In this document: positions 23,140-63,164 of the stretch, in pieces
How positions within the stretch are numbered: position 1 is the stretch's first letter
Layout: the number at the start of each line of letters is the position of its first letter
NCBI RefSeq assembly: GCF_037176765.1
Contig: NC_090023.1
Coordinates: forward strand, 51,972,866-52,036,865
Reading direction: 5' to 3'
Source of the DNA: Anolis sagrei
Taxonomy: Eukaryota > Chordata > Lepidosauria > Squamata > Anolidae
DNA: 64,000 nt
Made by a program: the position numbers and the translations under genes
Notes under the pieces: generated by a model
What the model saw: the letters and a program-made list of their open reading frames with translations, nothing else
Database searches by the model: none
What the model was told of the DNA's origin: nothing

Positions 23140-23560
23140 TGACCATGATGGCACAATGGGTTAAACCGTCGAGCTGCTGAACTTGCTGACTGGAAGGTTG
23201 ATGGTTCAAATCCACAGGATGAGGTGAGCTCCCACTGTTAGCCCCAGCTCCTGCCCACCTATGCAAATGTGAACAGATCAATAGGTATTGCCTTGGTGGG
23301 AAGGTAAACAGCGCTCTTTGCAGTCAGACCTGGGAGGTGTCTACGGACGATGCAGGCTTTTGGCTTTGATATGGAGATGAGCACCACCCCCTCAGTCGGA
23401 GAAGAAAGGGGAAGCCTTTACATTTATCTGTGTATCTGTGTTTCATTGTTTTGAGGCACTGAATGTTTGCCTTGCGTCTGTATATATCTGTATATGCGGA
23501 AATCTGCCCTGAGTCCCCTCAGGGAGATAGGGTAGAATACACATAAAAGTGTTATTATTC
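23140..23560 (+). mobile_element. Sauria-type SINE extended with an L2-like tail
   Basis: The head GATGGCACAATGGGTTAAAC and Sauria body run through a decayed BovB-like segment. They continue into TGAATGTTTGCCTTG…CTGCCCTGAGTCCCCTCAGG with GATAGGGTAGAATACACATA and a short ATT tail. Confidence 0.8.
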
Positions 23561-24667
23561 TTCTGGATGCTAATGTTTTTGCTGAAATCCCAGCTTCTCC
23601 TCTCTTGCCTTTCCATTCAAGGTGATTATTTTTGTGACTTGAAAAGTTACCATTCCAATGACATTACAACCAATGTAGGAGTGGTTCAACTGCAAAGATA
23701 TTGACTCACCTGGAGTAGAATAGCGTAACGTGTATGGTGTGATATGTGTAGTGGGTATGTTTAATCCCACCACCATCTCAGCTCCAGGACTTGGAATTAC
23801 CCATGCTGACTTTGCTGATAAGAACAAAGGTGGAGGAAGCAATGGGAAAACAGGGGACTATTAGAAGCTGAAGATAACGTCTGGAACCCATGTTACTATA
23901 AACCCATGTTCTGTGAGTAGAGTTTGGAAGGAAGAATACATCCACCTTAAAATACATTTTCTCGGGTAATAAAAAAGCTAAGGCAAGCAAGCAAGTCAAT
24001 AATTTGGTTGAAGTAACAACACTTTTGGTTTTACTTCAAGTTCAACTGCTTTTTGGACCAAAGCTTCCAGAATTCCTCAGCAAGCTAGCATGCCCATTAG
24101 ACCAGTTGGTTGGCAGTCAATGGTATCCCCTCAATCTCTGTTTGTTGTTTCCCAAACAATGGAAAAGTTTGAAGAATGTGTGTATGGAGGGGCTGGGGAA
24201 ATCCCTGTCAGAACTGCATTACCTTTAATCATATTCTATGTGACACAATAGCACAAAATAGTGCTGTGTTTACTGTAGAAGTGCTGAAACTGGGAAAAAT
24301 ATTACCCAGTTTTCTTTTCATGCTGTATTTCTCCAACCATTGAAATAATCCTCAACAGGAGGGATGAAGAACCATGTAGATTATAATCACATATCCATGA
24401 ATGAAAGTAAGACATTGCTTAAAATATCATTTTCAAAAAATCATTTGTCAATCTTAAGCCCCTTTTGGTTTTATTATCACAGTCTAAATAAGATGCCTGA
24501 GCCAAATAACTGCATTCAGCAAGAGCAGATTCAAACTTGTTCTTCCTATTTGAAACAGGCAAATTGGCTGATACAATTGGAGAACTGTTGATGCAGAAAA
24601 TGCTAATAACCTCTAAATTAAAGAAAGACTAGACTTTGCCATGCATCCAATTATAATTTAATAGTCT
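23561..24667. other. No gene recognised
   Basis: AT-rich spacer with only short uninformative open frames. Confidence 0.45.
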
Positions 24668-25420
24668 GAAAACACTTGGGAGTGATCCTGGATTCATCGC
24701 TGAGTCTGGAACCCAGGTTTCAGCAGTGGCCTGGGGAGCATTCGCACAATTAAAACTTGTGCACCAGCTGTGGCCATATCTTGGAAAGTCAGACTTGGCC
24801 ACAATGGTCCATGCTCTGGTTACATACTGAATAGATTACTGCAGCATGCTTTACATGGGGTTGCCTTTGAAGAGTGTTCAGAAGCTCCAAATGGTCCAAT
24901 GGGCTGCAGCCAGATTGCTCACCGGAAAGGCATACAGGGAGTTACATCAGCTCCACTGGCTGCCAGTCTAACCACTGAGCACAATTTAAAGTGCTGGCTT
25001 TAGCCTATAAATCCCCGAATGATTCCAACCCAGCTTACCTACCTGAACAGATCTTCCTCTATGGACCTTCTCAGAGATTAAGATCATCTGGGGAGGACTT
25101 ATTCTCGGCCCCATCCCTCCTAGCCTTCTGAAGAAAGGTAAAAACTTGGCTGTGGGATCAGGCCTTTGGAGAATAGTGCAGTGCAATTAACAGATTTGGA
25201 CTATATGGAATGACTATGGAACAGCTTGAATGGCGTGATTTTAATATGGAATGGAATGTTTCTAAATGCTTAATAATGTTTTAATCTTGATCTTATTTTA
25301 TTTTATTTTATTGGAATTCTATGTGTTTTAAGGCATTGAATAATTGCCTCTTATGTAAGCCGCCTTGAATCCCCTTCGGATTAGAGAAAGGCGGGGTATA
25401 AATAGAGTAAATAAATACTC
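24668..25420 (+). mobile_element. L2 LINE 3' fragment, decayed
   Basis: Parallel to the L2 copy at 47105-50800 from the LGVTLDSSLS region (TTGGGAGTGATCCTGGATTC) to the C-terminus and the tail GCCGCCTTGAATCCCCTTCG, ending AAATAAATA. Confidence 0.88.
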
Positions 25421-26087
25421 TGAACAATTAAAATTAGGTATCAGGTAGAAGGGATTTAAATTTCTTATTGATCTTTATAAAAGGGAAAAATATTCCAATA
25501 TTATGAGCAACTGCCTCTTTGAGACACTGGCTTTTGACATTTAACTTGATTTTTTGTGAAAATCAGGCTTTGATCTGAGCAAGCAAGGGGAGCTTTCCAA
25601 ATATTCACACTGGTTTGAAGAATGGTTATTACACCAAGAAAGATAAGTCTTTTCCCTTCTTTATTTAAACAAGAAAACAAGAAGTCTGGGATCATCATAA
25701 TTTAATTATTCAAAAATAGTCATTTGAATGATGCAATTTTCAGAGGAAAAAAACACTCTTGTTGGCTGTCAATGTGTTGTACAAGAAAACATACTGCCTC
25801 AAGTGGTGAAGGATGTTGATCATAGTACAGATTGTTCTCACTACGTAATTTTGATTTAGTATGTTTCATTTTGTTATTGGAGGTAAACACAGATTTAATT
25901 TGCAATTGTCATCACTAAAGCACATATCTCTGAGGCAGGTTTATTAAGAGAGAAATCATGTCAATTATAGGGAATACGTATGTCCCTTAAAGTCTAATTT
26001 GATCATTAGATATAATAGGATTTTTCCCACCCTCTGAGTATCAGCCAGCAAGATAATGCCTTAAATCAAGAAACAGCTTCCTAAGAT

Positions 26088-26525
26088 CTACAGAGATACT
26101 CGCAGGAACACCTCAGCAAGCGAGAGTCCAAAAGTGGCAGGATAAAACCTGGAATCTCAATCAGTGGCTGATACCAGATGAGAGACTTCCTCCTAGGCAC
26201 ACAGAAGATTGCGTGACCTGGAAGGTGTTGAACAGGCTACGCTCTGGCACCACGAGATGCAGAGCTAACCTTAAGAAATGGGGCTACAAAGTGGAGTCCA
26301 CCACATGTGAGTGCGAAGAGCAAACCACAGACCACTTACTACAATGCAATCTGAGCCTTGTCACACACACAATGGAGGACCTTCTTACGGCAACACCAGA
26401 GGCACTCCAAGTGACCAGCTTCTGGTCAAAGGAAATGTAGTATAATGCCCAGTTTTTAACTTTGTTTGTGTTTAAAATACATTATAACTGTACCCAATTT
26501 GCTTCTGACATGAATAATAATAAAT
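26088..26525 (+). mobile_element. Jockey-like LINE 3' end
   Basis: The frame reads WKVLNRLRSGTTRCRANLKK, WGYKVESTTCECEEQTTDHL and LLQCNL, a zinc-knuckle-like C-terminus (CxC…H…C) of non-LTR elements. A TGCTTCTGACATGAATAATA tail follows. Confidence 0.72.
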
Positions 26526-26527
26526 AC

Positions 26528-27028
26528 ATAGAATCATAGAATTATTGAGTTGGAAGACACCTCCAGGGCCATCCAGTCCAACCCCCTGCCAAGAAGCAGG
26601 AAAATTGCATTCAAAGCACCCCTGTCAGATGGCCATCCAGCCTCTGTTTAAAAGCCTCCACCATACTCAGGGGCAGAGAGTTCCACTGCTGAACAGCTCT
26701 CACAGTCAGGAAGTTCTTCCTAATGTTCAGATAGAATCTCCTTTCTTGTAGTTTGAAGCCATTGTTCCGCGTCCTGATCTTCAGGGCAGCAGAAAACAAG
26801 CTTGCTCCCTCCTCCCTATGACTTTCTCTCACATACTTATACATGGGTATCATGTCTCCTCTCAGCCTTCTCTTCTTCAGGCTAAACGTACCCAGCACTT
26901 TAAGCCGCTCCTCATAGGACTTGTTCTCCAGACCCTAGATCATTTTAGTCACCCTCCTCTGGACACATTCCAGCTTATCAAAATCACCCTTCAATTGTGG
27001 TGCCCAGAGTTGGACACAGAATTCCACA
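26528..27028 (-). mobile_element. CR1 LINE 3' fragment
   Basis: (ATAGAATC) tail, then the C-terminal frame GTFSLKKRRLRGDMIPMYKY, SLFSAALKIRTRNNGFKLQE and WNSLPLSM to HLTGVL. It is cut at about 27028. Confidence 0.9.
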
Positions 27029-28610
27029 GGACTTTTCCATAAAACCTCTGAAAAATTGGTTAACAGAAACCTCCCTCAATTTTGCTGTCAGTCTTAGTTT
27101 CTCAGATGCAAAGGGACTAATTTTCTAAAGCCTGTCTTGTGCATGAAAGCGTTCTTGCTCCACAGGACTGTAGTGCTCCAGGCTGAGGAAATACAATTTC
27201 TGTCCTTTCACAGACATCCTCCACAGCCTAAGAAGGTTTGGACTTCGCCACCGTAAACCCATTCCCTTTTCCCCAGAAAGCGAAGGACTGAGCAAGTTTA
27301 ATCATGTAAGACTTCCCTTTCAGCAATTAACTCCAGACCAGTAGAAGACTATTTTCAGCCGCACTGAGCCGCCTTTTGATAATGTCAAAACTAGGCCATG
27401 ATTGCGCCTGTTCCTGCAAGGATTTATCTTTCAGACAAACCCATGATAAGGGGCAGACCATTTACCATGGCCACTCAGAAAGAAATGTCATTTCTGGATT
27501 ATATCTCAGGTAATTGATTGCCTCAGAGTCTGCTAACTTTCATTTTGTGCATTTGGTATATTGCCAGGTGAATATGGTCGAACAGTTTCAATTTTTTGTC
27601 TTAGGAAAGGTAGTGAGGAACCTTTTCCCCCGAAGTTTTTCATCGCTAGATAGATATTTCATCGCATCAGGTACAACCTCCTGAAAATGTGCAAACTAAA
27701 TTGTTTTCCCTGTCTGTTTCCAACCCTCCTTCACATTTGAGGATGCAACAGAGAGAAGAGCCATGGCACAGCCTGGTCAAGATGATGTGAAGAACAAAAC
27801 CCAGAAGACAGCTTTCAGATCCAGCTACATTAACAGAAGGAGAATTCTTCAAAGGGCTGAACTCTCTCTCCCCTCTCGCAGGAAGGGGTCTCGTGGGAGG
27901 AAGAGAAAACAGCTTCCCTTTTAACGAGTCATGGTATTTATGGCCCTTTCATGAATTTTGTTTGAAAATATGAAAGTAGATGGACTCAAACCTGTTCTCC
28001 AAAGAGAGCAGAGGGAGATGGGAGCATGTGAAGGGCAGGTGGAGGCTGAAACATCTTTGCCCATTTTAAAAAGAAGCAAATGCTCTTTTGCCTTAAAACA
28101 AACCTCTCCTTTCATGAATGATGGACTGCTATAATTATATCCATATATCCATTTCAGTCCAAAGCTGCTGGCAATCTCAACTTGGAAGAGGAAAACAAAC
28201 AAACATCATTTGCATTTTTGGAAGCGTGACAGTGATTTTAGATTTGGATCCCAGGAGTGGTCTATACCTAAAGCAGAATGATGCAATGATATCTTGGGAC
28301 AGTGGAATGGACTGTTGCAGGCACCTTTGGCCTGCTGCTGGAGGCCATACCAATTGACACTGCACAGACCTCTGTCCTCCAAAATTTCAGATGAAAATCA
28401 GAACACATGTGGCCAAACTTAAATTGTGGTTGTGGAACCAAGCATTCAAGCAGCAGATGCAGTGATAATAATGTGAATGACTTATGTGACTGACAATGGA
28501 CAGACTTCGGAGTGTGACTTTGGATTTGGATTTGTTTTTAAATGTTTATAACTGATCTTTTTAATTAATTGGTTTAATTGTAATTGTAATTGTTATTATA
28601 ATTGTTTGTT
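27029..28610. other. About 1.6 kb with no recognised gene
   Basis: Mixed-composition DNA. Frames at 27667-27852 and 27921-28202 carry no known domain. The last 400 bp may be decayed L2 3' UTR. Confidence 0.45.
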
Positions 28611-29010
28611 TGGCATCTTCTCAGTGGTGGCCCCTCACCTGTGGAACTCACTCCCTGGGGAGATTAGATCAGCGACCTCCCTTCTGACGTTCAGGAAAAA
28701 ACTGAAGACCTGGATATGGGACCAACCTTTTGGACATGCTGGCAGCTAAAGGAAGATCTGACGACAAACATGGACGAATGGAATGGAATGGATATACGGA
28801 ACTCTGAACACTGAGCATGAGCTTGTTTTGCTATTTTATTATGTACTAATGTTTTTAACTTGTTAAGTGTCTAAATTGTTGTAAGTATTGTTTGTTTATT
28901 GATTCAGGCATCGAATTGTGCCGTTGTTTGTAAGCTGCCCTGAGTCCCCCCTCGGGGGTGAGAAGGGCGGGGTATAAGTAATTGAAATAAATAAATAAAT
29001 AAATAAATCT
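28610..29010 (+). mobile_element. L2-like LINE 3' fragment
   Basis: GTGGTGGCCCCTCACCTGTG and CAGGAAAAAACTGAAGACCTGG correspond to the SVVAPRLWN and FRKSLKTW regions of L2. The tail GCCCTGAGTCCCCCCTCGGG…GGCGGGGTATAAGTA and (AAAT)n follow. A second short tail with (AAT)n continues to about 29132. Confidence 0.8.
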
Positions 29011-29089
29011 AATGGTTGCCAGTTGCTCTCAGTCCCCCTCTCCCCTGGGGGGTTTGTGTGAGAGAGAAGGACGGGATACAAATGTTTGA

Positions 29090-29132
<43 letters not shown>

Positions 29133-29134
29133 TT

Positions 29135-30248
29135 TTTTGTTGTATCAGGAGCAACTTGAGAAATTGCAAGTCACTTCTGGTGTAAGATAATTGGCCATCT
29201 GCAAGGACGTTGCCCAGGGAATGCCTGGATGTTTTTGATGTTTTAACATCCTTGTGGGAGGCTTCTCTCATGTCCTCGAATGGGGAGCTGGAGCTGATAG
29301 AGGGAGCTCATATGCACTCTCCCCGGATTCGAACCTGCGACCTGTCGGTCTTCAGTCCCGCCGGCACAGGGGTCCCCTTGAAGACGCAGGTTCGCAGCTT
29401 GGGAGTGACCCTGGACTCGTCGCTGAGCCTGGAACGCCAGGTTTCGGCGGTGACCAGGGGAGCATTTGCACAGTTAAAGCTTGTTACATCCCGCTTAGAC
29501 TACTGCAACGCTCTCTATGTGGGGTTGCCCTTGAAGACTGCTCGGAAGCTTCAAATGGTCCAACGTTCGGCAGCCAGGTTGCTAACAGGAGCGGCACTCA
29601 GGGAGCACACCACTCCTCTGTTGCGCCAGCTCCACTGGCTGCCAATCTGCTACCGGGCACAATTCAAGGTGCTGGCTTTAGCCTATAAAGCCCTAAATGG
29701 TTCCGGCCCTACTTACCTCTCCGAACGCATCTCCACCTATGAACCGACTAGGACATTAAGATCGTCCGGGGAGGCCCTGCTCTCGGTCCTGCCTGCATCG
29801 CAAGCGTGTTTGGCGAGGACGAGGGACAGGGCCTTCTCGGTGGTGGCCCCTCGGCTGTGGAATGTCCTACCTGTGGACATCAGACAGGCCCCTTCACTGC
29901 TGGCGTTCCGGAGGAAGGTCAAGACTTGGCTTTACGAACAAGCGTTTGGCTAAATAGTGCAATGGAATACAGGAAGATGGTACAACCGAACATAGGAATT
30001 GGTATAAAGGATTATGATTACGGATTCTGATTTGTTGCTGAGGCACTACGATTACGATAATGATTGTTTTTTGATCTTGTATGTCTTGTATAATGTGTTT
30101 TAATTGCCTTTTTCAATATTGTTGTGAAAACCTTTATTATGTAAACCGCCTTGAGTCGCCATTTCGGCTGAGAAAGGCGGTATAGAAGTAAAGCAAATAA
30201 ATAAATAAATAAATAAATAAATAAACCCACTGTGCCACCGGGAGCTCC

Positions 30249-30249
<1 letters not shown>
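29135..30249 (-). mobile_element. tRNA SINE (family B) split by an L2 insertion
   Basis: The SINE body at 29135-29372 stops inside its tRNA head at GGCACAGGGG. The missing head piece CCCACTGTGCCACCGGGAGC resumes at about 30224-30249. The intervening L2 fragment therefore inserted into this SINE. Confidence 0.85.
29373..30223 (+). mobile_element. L2 LINE 3' fragment nested in a SINE
   Basis: The frame is open to 29953 with LDSSLSLERQVSAVTRGAFA, RLDYCNALYVGLPLKTARKL and LLTGAALREHTTPLLRQLHW to TWLYEQAFG. Then comes the tail ACCGCCTTGAGTCGCCATTT and (AAAT)n. Well preserved, so probably younger than the 24.7-kb copy. Confidence 0.92.
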
Positions 30250-30295
<46 letters not shown>

Positions 30296-30296
30296 T

Positions 30297-30509
30297 TATA
30301 AGACTCTGGCACAATTACCATCTGACAACATTACCATCTGCCAGTTGCAGAAGGCCACCTTATTGGGATCTGCACACATTATTCACCGATACATCACACA
30401 GTCCTAGACACTTGGTAAGTGTCTAATGTGTGATCCAATGAAACAGCCAGCAGAGTGATCTTGCTTGGTGTGCACTCAGCTTGTTGTGTTTCAAATAATT
30501 ATAATAAAT
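30297..30509 (+). mobile_element. R4-type LINE 3' tail between TAA repeats
   Basis: ATTACCATCTGCCAGTTGCA (the ITICQLQKATLLGS region) continues to TGATCTTGCTTGG… and TTGTTGTGTTTCAAATAAT. It is preceded directly by (AAT)n at 30250-30296 and followed by ATAATAAATAA. Confidence 0.75.
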
Positions 30510-30559
30510 AACATTAGAGTACTGTCAGAAGTTAACAGGAAGGCTACAAAGAGGGAAGT

Positions 30560-30905
30560 TATTCATGACAAGGCATGTAAAACTGGGATTTATGCACTGA
30601 GTTTAGGAAACCCTGAAAAACTCAAACAAATAAAGGAGCCTCCTAAAAAACAGCAAGACCCTACCCTTTCCTCTCCTTTCCACTAACAGAGTGCAAACTA
30701 CTTTTAGTGCCATTTCCAGCAGTGAAAGGAAGATGAGGACAAAGGAGGATACTAGGGGGAGGAGAGAGGTATTGGGGTATTTGAAACGAAGGGACAGCGA
30801 AGGATTAACTGGGACGATCCCTATCAATCTGGGACAGTTGGAATGTACTCTGATTCCTTTTCTGTGCCAAGTGGCTGAGGTGATAATCTGATATTTTATA
30901 TGCTT
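30560..30905 (+). repeat. Second copy of unclassified repeat X
   Basis: Similar to 20470-20578 plus 21071-21265; see that entry. No coding signature. Confidence 0.5.
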
Positions 30906-30964
30906 CACAATGTGACAGTGAAATACTGTGCAGAATCTTAAAATAAATGTTGAAATGATGCACT

Positions 30965-31428
30965 GCTATTAGATTGTATCTCTAAAAATAAGACATACCC
31001 ATAAAATAAGCCATAGCAGGATTTCTACGCATTTACACAATATAAGCCATAACCCGAAAATAAGACATAGTGATAGGCGTGGCTATGTAACGTACTGGCA
31101 TGGAGCGGTAAATAAGACGAGCAGCCCTTCTCATCTGCCCCATCGTGACAGCTGCTATCTCAGGAAGCCCCATCAATATAAAATGAAAGTAAAGGTCTCC
31201 TCAGTTAAGTGAGGAGCAGGACGCTCTGCTTTAGGTATTGTGTGTCCTCGAGGGAAAGAAGTAAAGCTGTGGCTGCCGTTTTACTCATCACTATATTTGA
31301 ATAAATGCAGATTGTTGTACCATACTTAATAAAAATAAGACATCTCCTGAAAATAAGCCATAGTGTGTCTCCTTGAGGAAAAATAAATATAAGTCAATGT
31401 CTTATTTTCGGGGGGGGGGGGGGGGGGA
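30965..31428. mobile_element. Nonautonomous element with AAAATAAGACAT-type ends
   Basis: AAAATAAGACAT and AAAATAAGCCATAG motifs recur at both ends, with an inverse GTCTTATTTTCGG closing at a G-run (about 31410-31428). The middle resembles no gene. The superfamily was not assigned. Confidence 0.5.
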
Positions 31429-32160
31429 TGGTAGCAGATACACCTGTGGCCAGGAGCAAGCTCAGACAGAGGGTGTCTATCAGGGGGCACTTTGTTGAAA
31501 GATCTCTCAAACCTGGAACCAGCTCTACATGCTTTGAAATTGGACTATACTTTGGGTTACGGATAGGATGCGAGGGTGGTTTCTGATTACTCTCCACTGT
31601 GGGCCAAATCTCCTGCAAATGAATAAATATATTTATAACATCACAAAAATATGATATCATATCTTCCATTGATCCTGATTAATCCTCTGCTTTCCCACTT
31701 TTTCTGCTGTTTTAAAAATGTCCCACTTTTCCCCAGCTGACTTGAATAGCTTCAAACTGAGTTGTAGCATGCATCTGATTAACTCAGCAAGTAGAGAGGG
31801 GAAGAGAGGAAACTGATGCAGCCTCTCCAGTTTGTTTGTTTTCCCCATTAATATCTTTTGCCAGCCTGATTACACAATTCTTGGGCACACATATCGTAGT
31901 CTTCCTCTGTGAAATGTTAGAAGGGGATATTATTTTCCATTCTGTTATTTTGCAGAACATTCTTTGTGTAAGACAGCATTTAGGTACATGATTTTCTCCA
32001 TCCTCTGATACGTGTATAATTTATAGTCATTCTATCAGCTCAAGAGTCCTCAGTTTCCTCACCACATTATTCTGTTGTAAGTGGAATGCAAGTCTATAAC
32101 ACTGTTGGAACTGACTCCTCTTCACAATTTTCACGCATTGCTGCGGCCAACCTGTCGTCC
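31429..32160. other. No gene recognised
   Basis: Spacer without a clear repeat signature. Confidence 0.4.
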
Positions 32161-32303
32161 CTCTTTCTCTTCTTTCTTTCTCTCCCTCCCTCCTTCCCTC
32201 CTTCCCTCCCTTCTTCCTTCCTTCCTTCCTTCCTTCTCTTCTTCTTCCTTTCCTCCCCCCCTTTCTTTCCTTCCTCTTTCTCCCCTTTCTTCCTTCTCTA
32301 CCT
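32161..32303 (+). repeat. 143-base homopyrimidine tract
   Basis: Only C and T over almost the whole stretch, in (CCTT)n, (TTCC)n and CTT blocks. Such tracts can adopt triplex (H-DNA) form. Confidence 0.85.
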
Positions 32304-32402
32304 ATTCTTGGACTGCAACTCCCAGCAGTCCTGATCTACCTACCTACCTCTATCTAATCTATCTATCTGGAGAATTGCTGGGAGTTGCAGTCCACGAATA
32401 GG
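32301..32402. repeat. Inverted repeat around a (CTAT/CTAC)n core
   Basis: CCTATTCTTGGACTGCAACT…CCCAGCAGTCC pairs with GGAGAATTGCTGGGAGTTGC…AGTCCACGAATAGG. It resembles a small MITE common in squamates, with a tetranucleotide repeat in the loop. Confidence 0.65.
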
Positions 32403-32589
32403 AAATTGAAAATATACAGGGATGTGGATGTTTTCAAAGAAAACCAAGGAGAAGAAAGCTTGCAGCTTGGAAGCAGTACATTTGGATCCTCCTCCTCTCC
32501 TAAAGGGCCTGGTCTAGGGGATGCTGAGAGCTGTCGTCCGGAAGAGAGTGTGGATATGCTATTGTGTGGTTTGTTTGCCATGGGGAGTC

Positions 32590-33066
32590 ATTTTTGGGCA
32601 TGCACTGTAGCATCTTTTTGCTTTTTTGGCATTTTAAGTCCCTTCTGCTGTGTTTTTCAGTGTTTTTATGAGTGATGGTCACTTGTTGGCCAGATAGGTG
32701 TATTGATGTAAATTTTTCCTGTGGTTTTTGAGTTATGTTAATCCCACAAATGAACATTACATTTTTATTTATATAGATAACTAGCCGTCCCTGCCACACA
32801 TTGCTGTGGCCCAGTCTGTGTATATGTGTTTTGTGTGTGTATGTATGTATATATGTGTAAATATATGGTTTTGTGCATTCGTTGTAATGTTGTTGGGTTT
32901 TTTTGCTTTTTAAGTGTCTTCCACTGTGTTTTCCAGTGTTTTTATGAGTGATGGTCACTCGTTGGCCTGATAGGTGTCTTGTGTCCAAATTTGGTGTCAA
33001 TTCGTCCAGCAGTTTTTGAATTATACTAATCCCACAAACGAACATTACATTTTATTTATATAGATG
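32590..33066 (+). repeat. Two tandem copies of an unclassified repeat
   Basis: Both units contain TTTTTGCTTTTT…AAGT, GTGTTTTTATGAGTGATGGTC, GGCC(A/T)GATAGGTGT and end CATTACATTTTTATTTATAT. The second begins TAACTAGCCGTCCCTGCCAC. A 181-codon minus frame across them is a repeat artefact. Confidence 0.65.
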
Positions 33067-33069
33067 TGA

Positions 33070-33169
33070 TTTATTTATATGTTTTCTCATTGGCATTGAA
33101 TGTTTGCCATATAAGTTGGAAACTGCCCTGAGTCCATTCAGGGAGATAGGGCGGTCTACAAACAAATAA

Positions 33170-33201
<32 letters not shown>

Positions 33202-33239
33202 CTTCTTCTTCTTCTTCTTCTTCTTCTTCTTCTTCTTCG
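33070..33239 (+). repeat. L2-like tail followed by (TTC)n
   Basis: CATTGAATGTTTGCCATATA and CTGCCCTGAGTCCATTCAGG match the SINE/L2 tail seen at 8.7, 23.5 and 44.7 kb. A perfect (TTC)n of about 66 bp follows at 33172-33238. Confidence 0.75.
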
Positions 33240-33995
33240 ACTGGAAGAGTAAGTTAACCCACTAGCAAAGACTTAGTAATGCCAGGTTTTGCTAGTGAGA
33301 CCAAGGAAAATGGTCTGTTCTTGAAGCCCTCATAGGGAACCTTCCATGAGATTTTCTTGCCATTTATCCACCGCAAAGAAAACAGACACACTGTGATTTC
33401 TTTTGCTAGAATGCTGCTGCTAAGTTGTTCCATTTTCTACACTGTGCTTTTATTTCCAATATACCAGAATGCAGCCTGGGCACACTTTCATTTAAAAGTG
33501 ATACAAACTGTTATAGCATATGCTTTATAAGGTTAGGAATACAATTCTGCTCCAAAGGTAAATTTTTTCCTCTGGTATTGTCTCCTTTATATAGCAAACA
33601 AAGTAAAAATTCTTAAACAAAGTCTCCCCATGTGACTGATGATTGATATTTTGCTCAGTTACAAGTTGTCATGGGAACAAACATTGCATTTATTCCCTCA
33701 GTAGTTTCCTTTATATTGATGCACACCGGAGATGGAAAAGGCTCTGTGATTTTGAAGCAATAGAATATTAAAAGTTCAGTTATACCTTCCACATGGGATC
33801 AGGGCACTGATGGTATAAGAAGAGCTGCATTATAACCTGCCAATAAAGGTTGTTTATATTGTTCTAGTTTTAATCCCAATTAAATTAAAATAAAATAATA
33901 AACTAATTCTGATAATTTTAGAAAATATAATAATTTACATATTTCAAACAAATGTTTGTGAGCATTGACTTATTTTCAAAAACCACTCCGATCTC

Positions 33996-34168
33996 TTCAT
34001 CACACTAGAGAAAAAATCCACTTAAAATCTGGTTTCTGCCTCTTGCAGAATTCTGGGGTTTGTAGTTTAAGGAGGAGCCTTTAATAGCTTCGCTAAACTA
34101 CAAACTCCAGAATTCTGCAGGAGGCAGAAACCGGATTTTAAGTGGACTTTTTTCTCTAGTGTGATGAA
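33996..34168. mobile_element. Near-perfect palindromic MITE
   Basis: TTCATCACACTAGAGAAAAA…TCCACTTAAAATC pairs with GATTTTAAGTGGACTTTTTT…CTCTAGTGTGATGAA, and inner parts around CAGAATTCTG also pair. It could fold almost end to end. It lies about 300 bp past the STYXL2 stop and may be within the 3' UTR. A fragment of an L2-like tail and (GAT)n follow to 34232. Confidence 0.8.
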
Positions 34169-34482
34169 TCCCCTTGGGGAGATAGGGCGGAATACAAATA
34201 AAGATGATGATGGTGATGATGATGATTATTATGACTAAATACATTTTCTCAAAGAGCACTTGAAATATTTCTATACAGAAAGACCTGGATGTTATTGATA
34301 TACAATGGGAAAGCCACTACGACTGAAAAGAAAGAATAAGGTAATATATGCAGGACTAAAAGGTACTCTCTTAACTGAAACTGATGATGGAAAATAGAGT
34401 GATTAAAATGTGTCTTTTGAGATTTTTTCCCCCAAGGCTTTTCTTCAACTGGAGTAATACAGAGCAGGTATAACATGGCTTT

Positions 34483-62757
<28,275 letters not shown>

Positions 62758-63164
62758 AGCTGCTGTGGGAACTGGCTGGAATTGGGTAGAGGGTAGGATT
62801 AGGTGGACCAGAATGCACCAAGTCACAGTGTCCCACAATGGGGTCGATCTGCCAAGTAGTACAAAGCAGATCAATATGTTTCTGAAGGCATGGATGACTG
62901 ACTCTGGAGAGGTTTGTTTTCAGTAATAAACTGCTTGAAGTCATCAAGATTCTTTATGATTTGGTTCCAAACAAACAAAAAGCTCAGAAGCTGGAAGAAT
63001 TATTCAGGTTGGACAATAACATCTACAGGTCCACAGCCAGTATAGCAGGAGACAAATATATCTCCGAGAAACTCACTAGTCCTGTACACTTGAGCATTAA
63101 TATAAAAAGTTACAGAAGATTGAACATTTACGTTATTTCCACATTAAAATCACTCTGCTCTATA

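Noticed and set aside
29210-29953. 248-codon plus frame as a novel gene
   Set aside because: Its first part is antisense SINE and the rest is L2 C-terminus.
32500-33045. 181-codon minus frame
   Set aside because: Runs through two tandem copies of a noncoding repeat; the peptide repeats with it.
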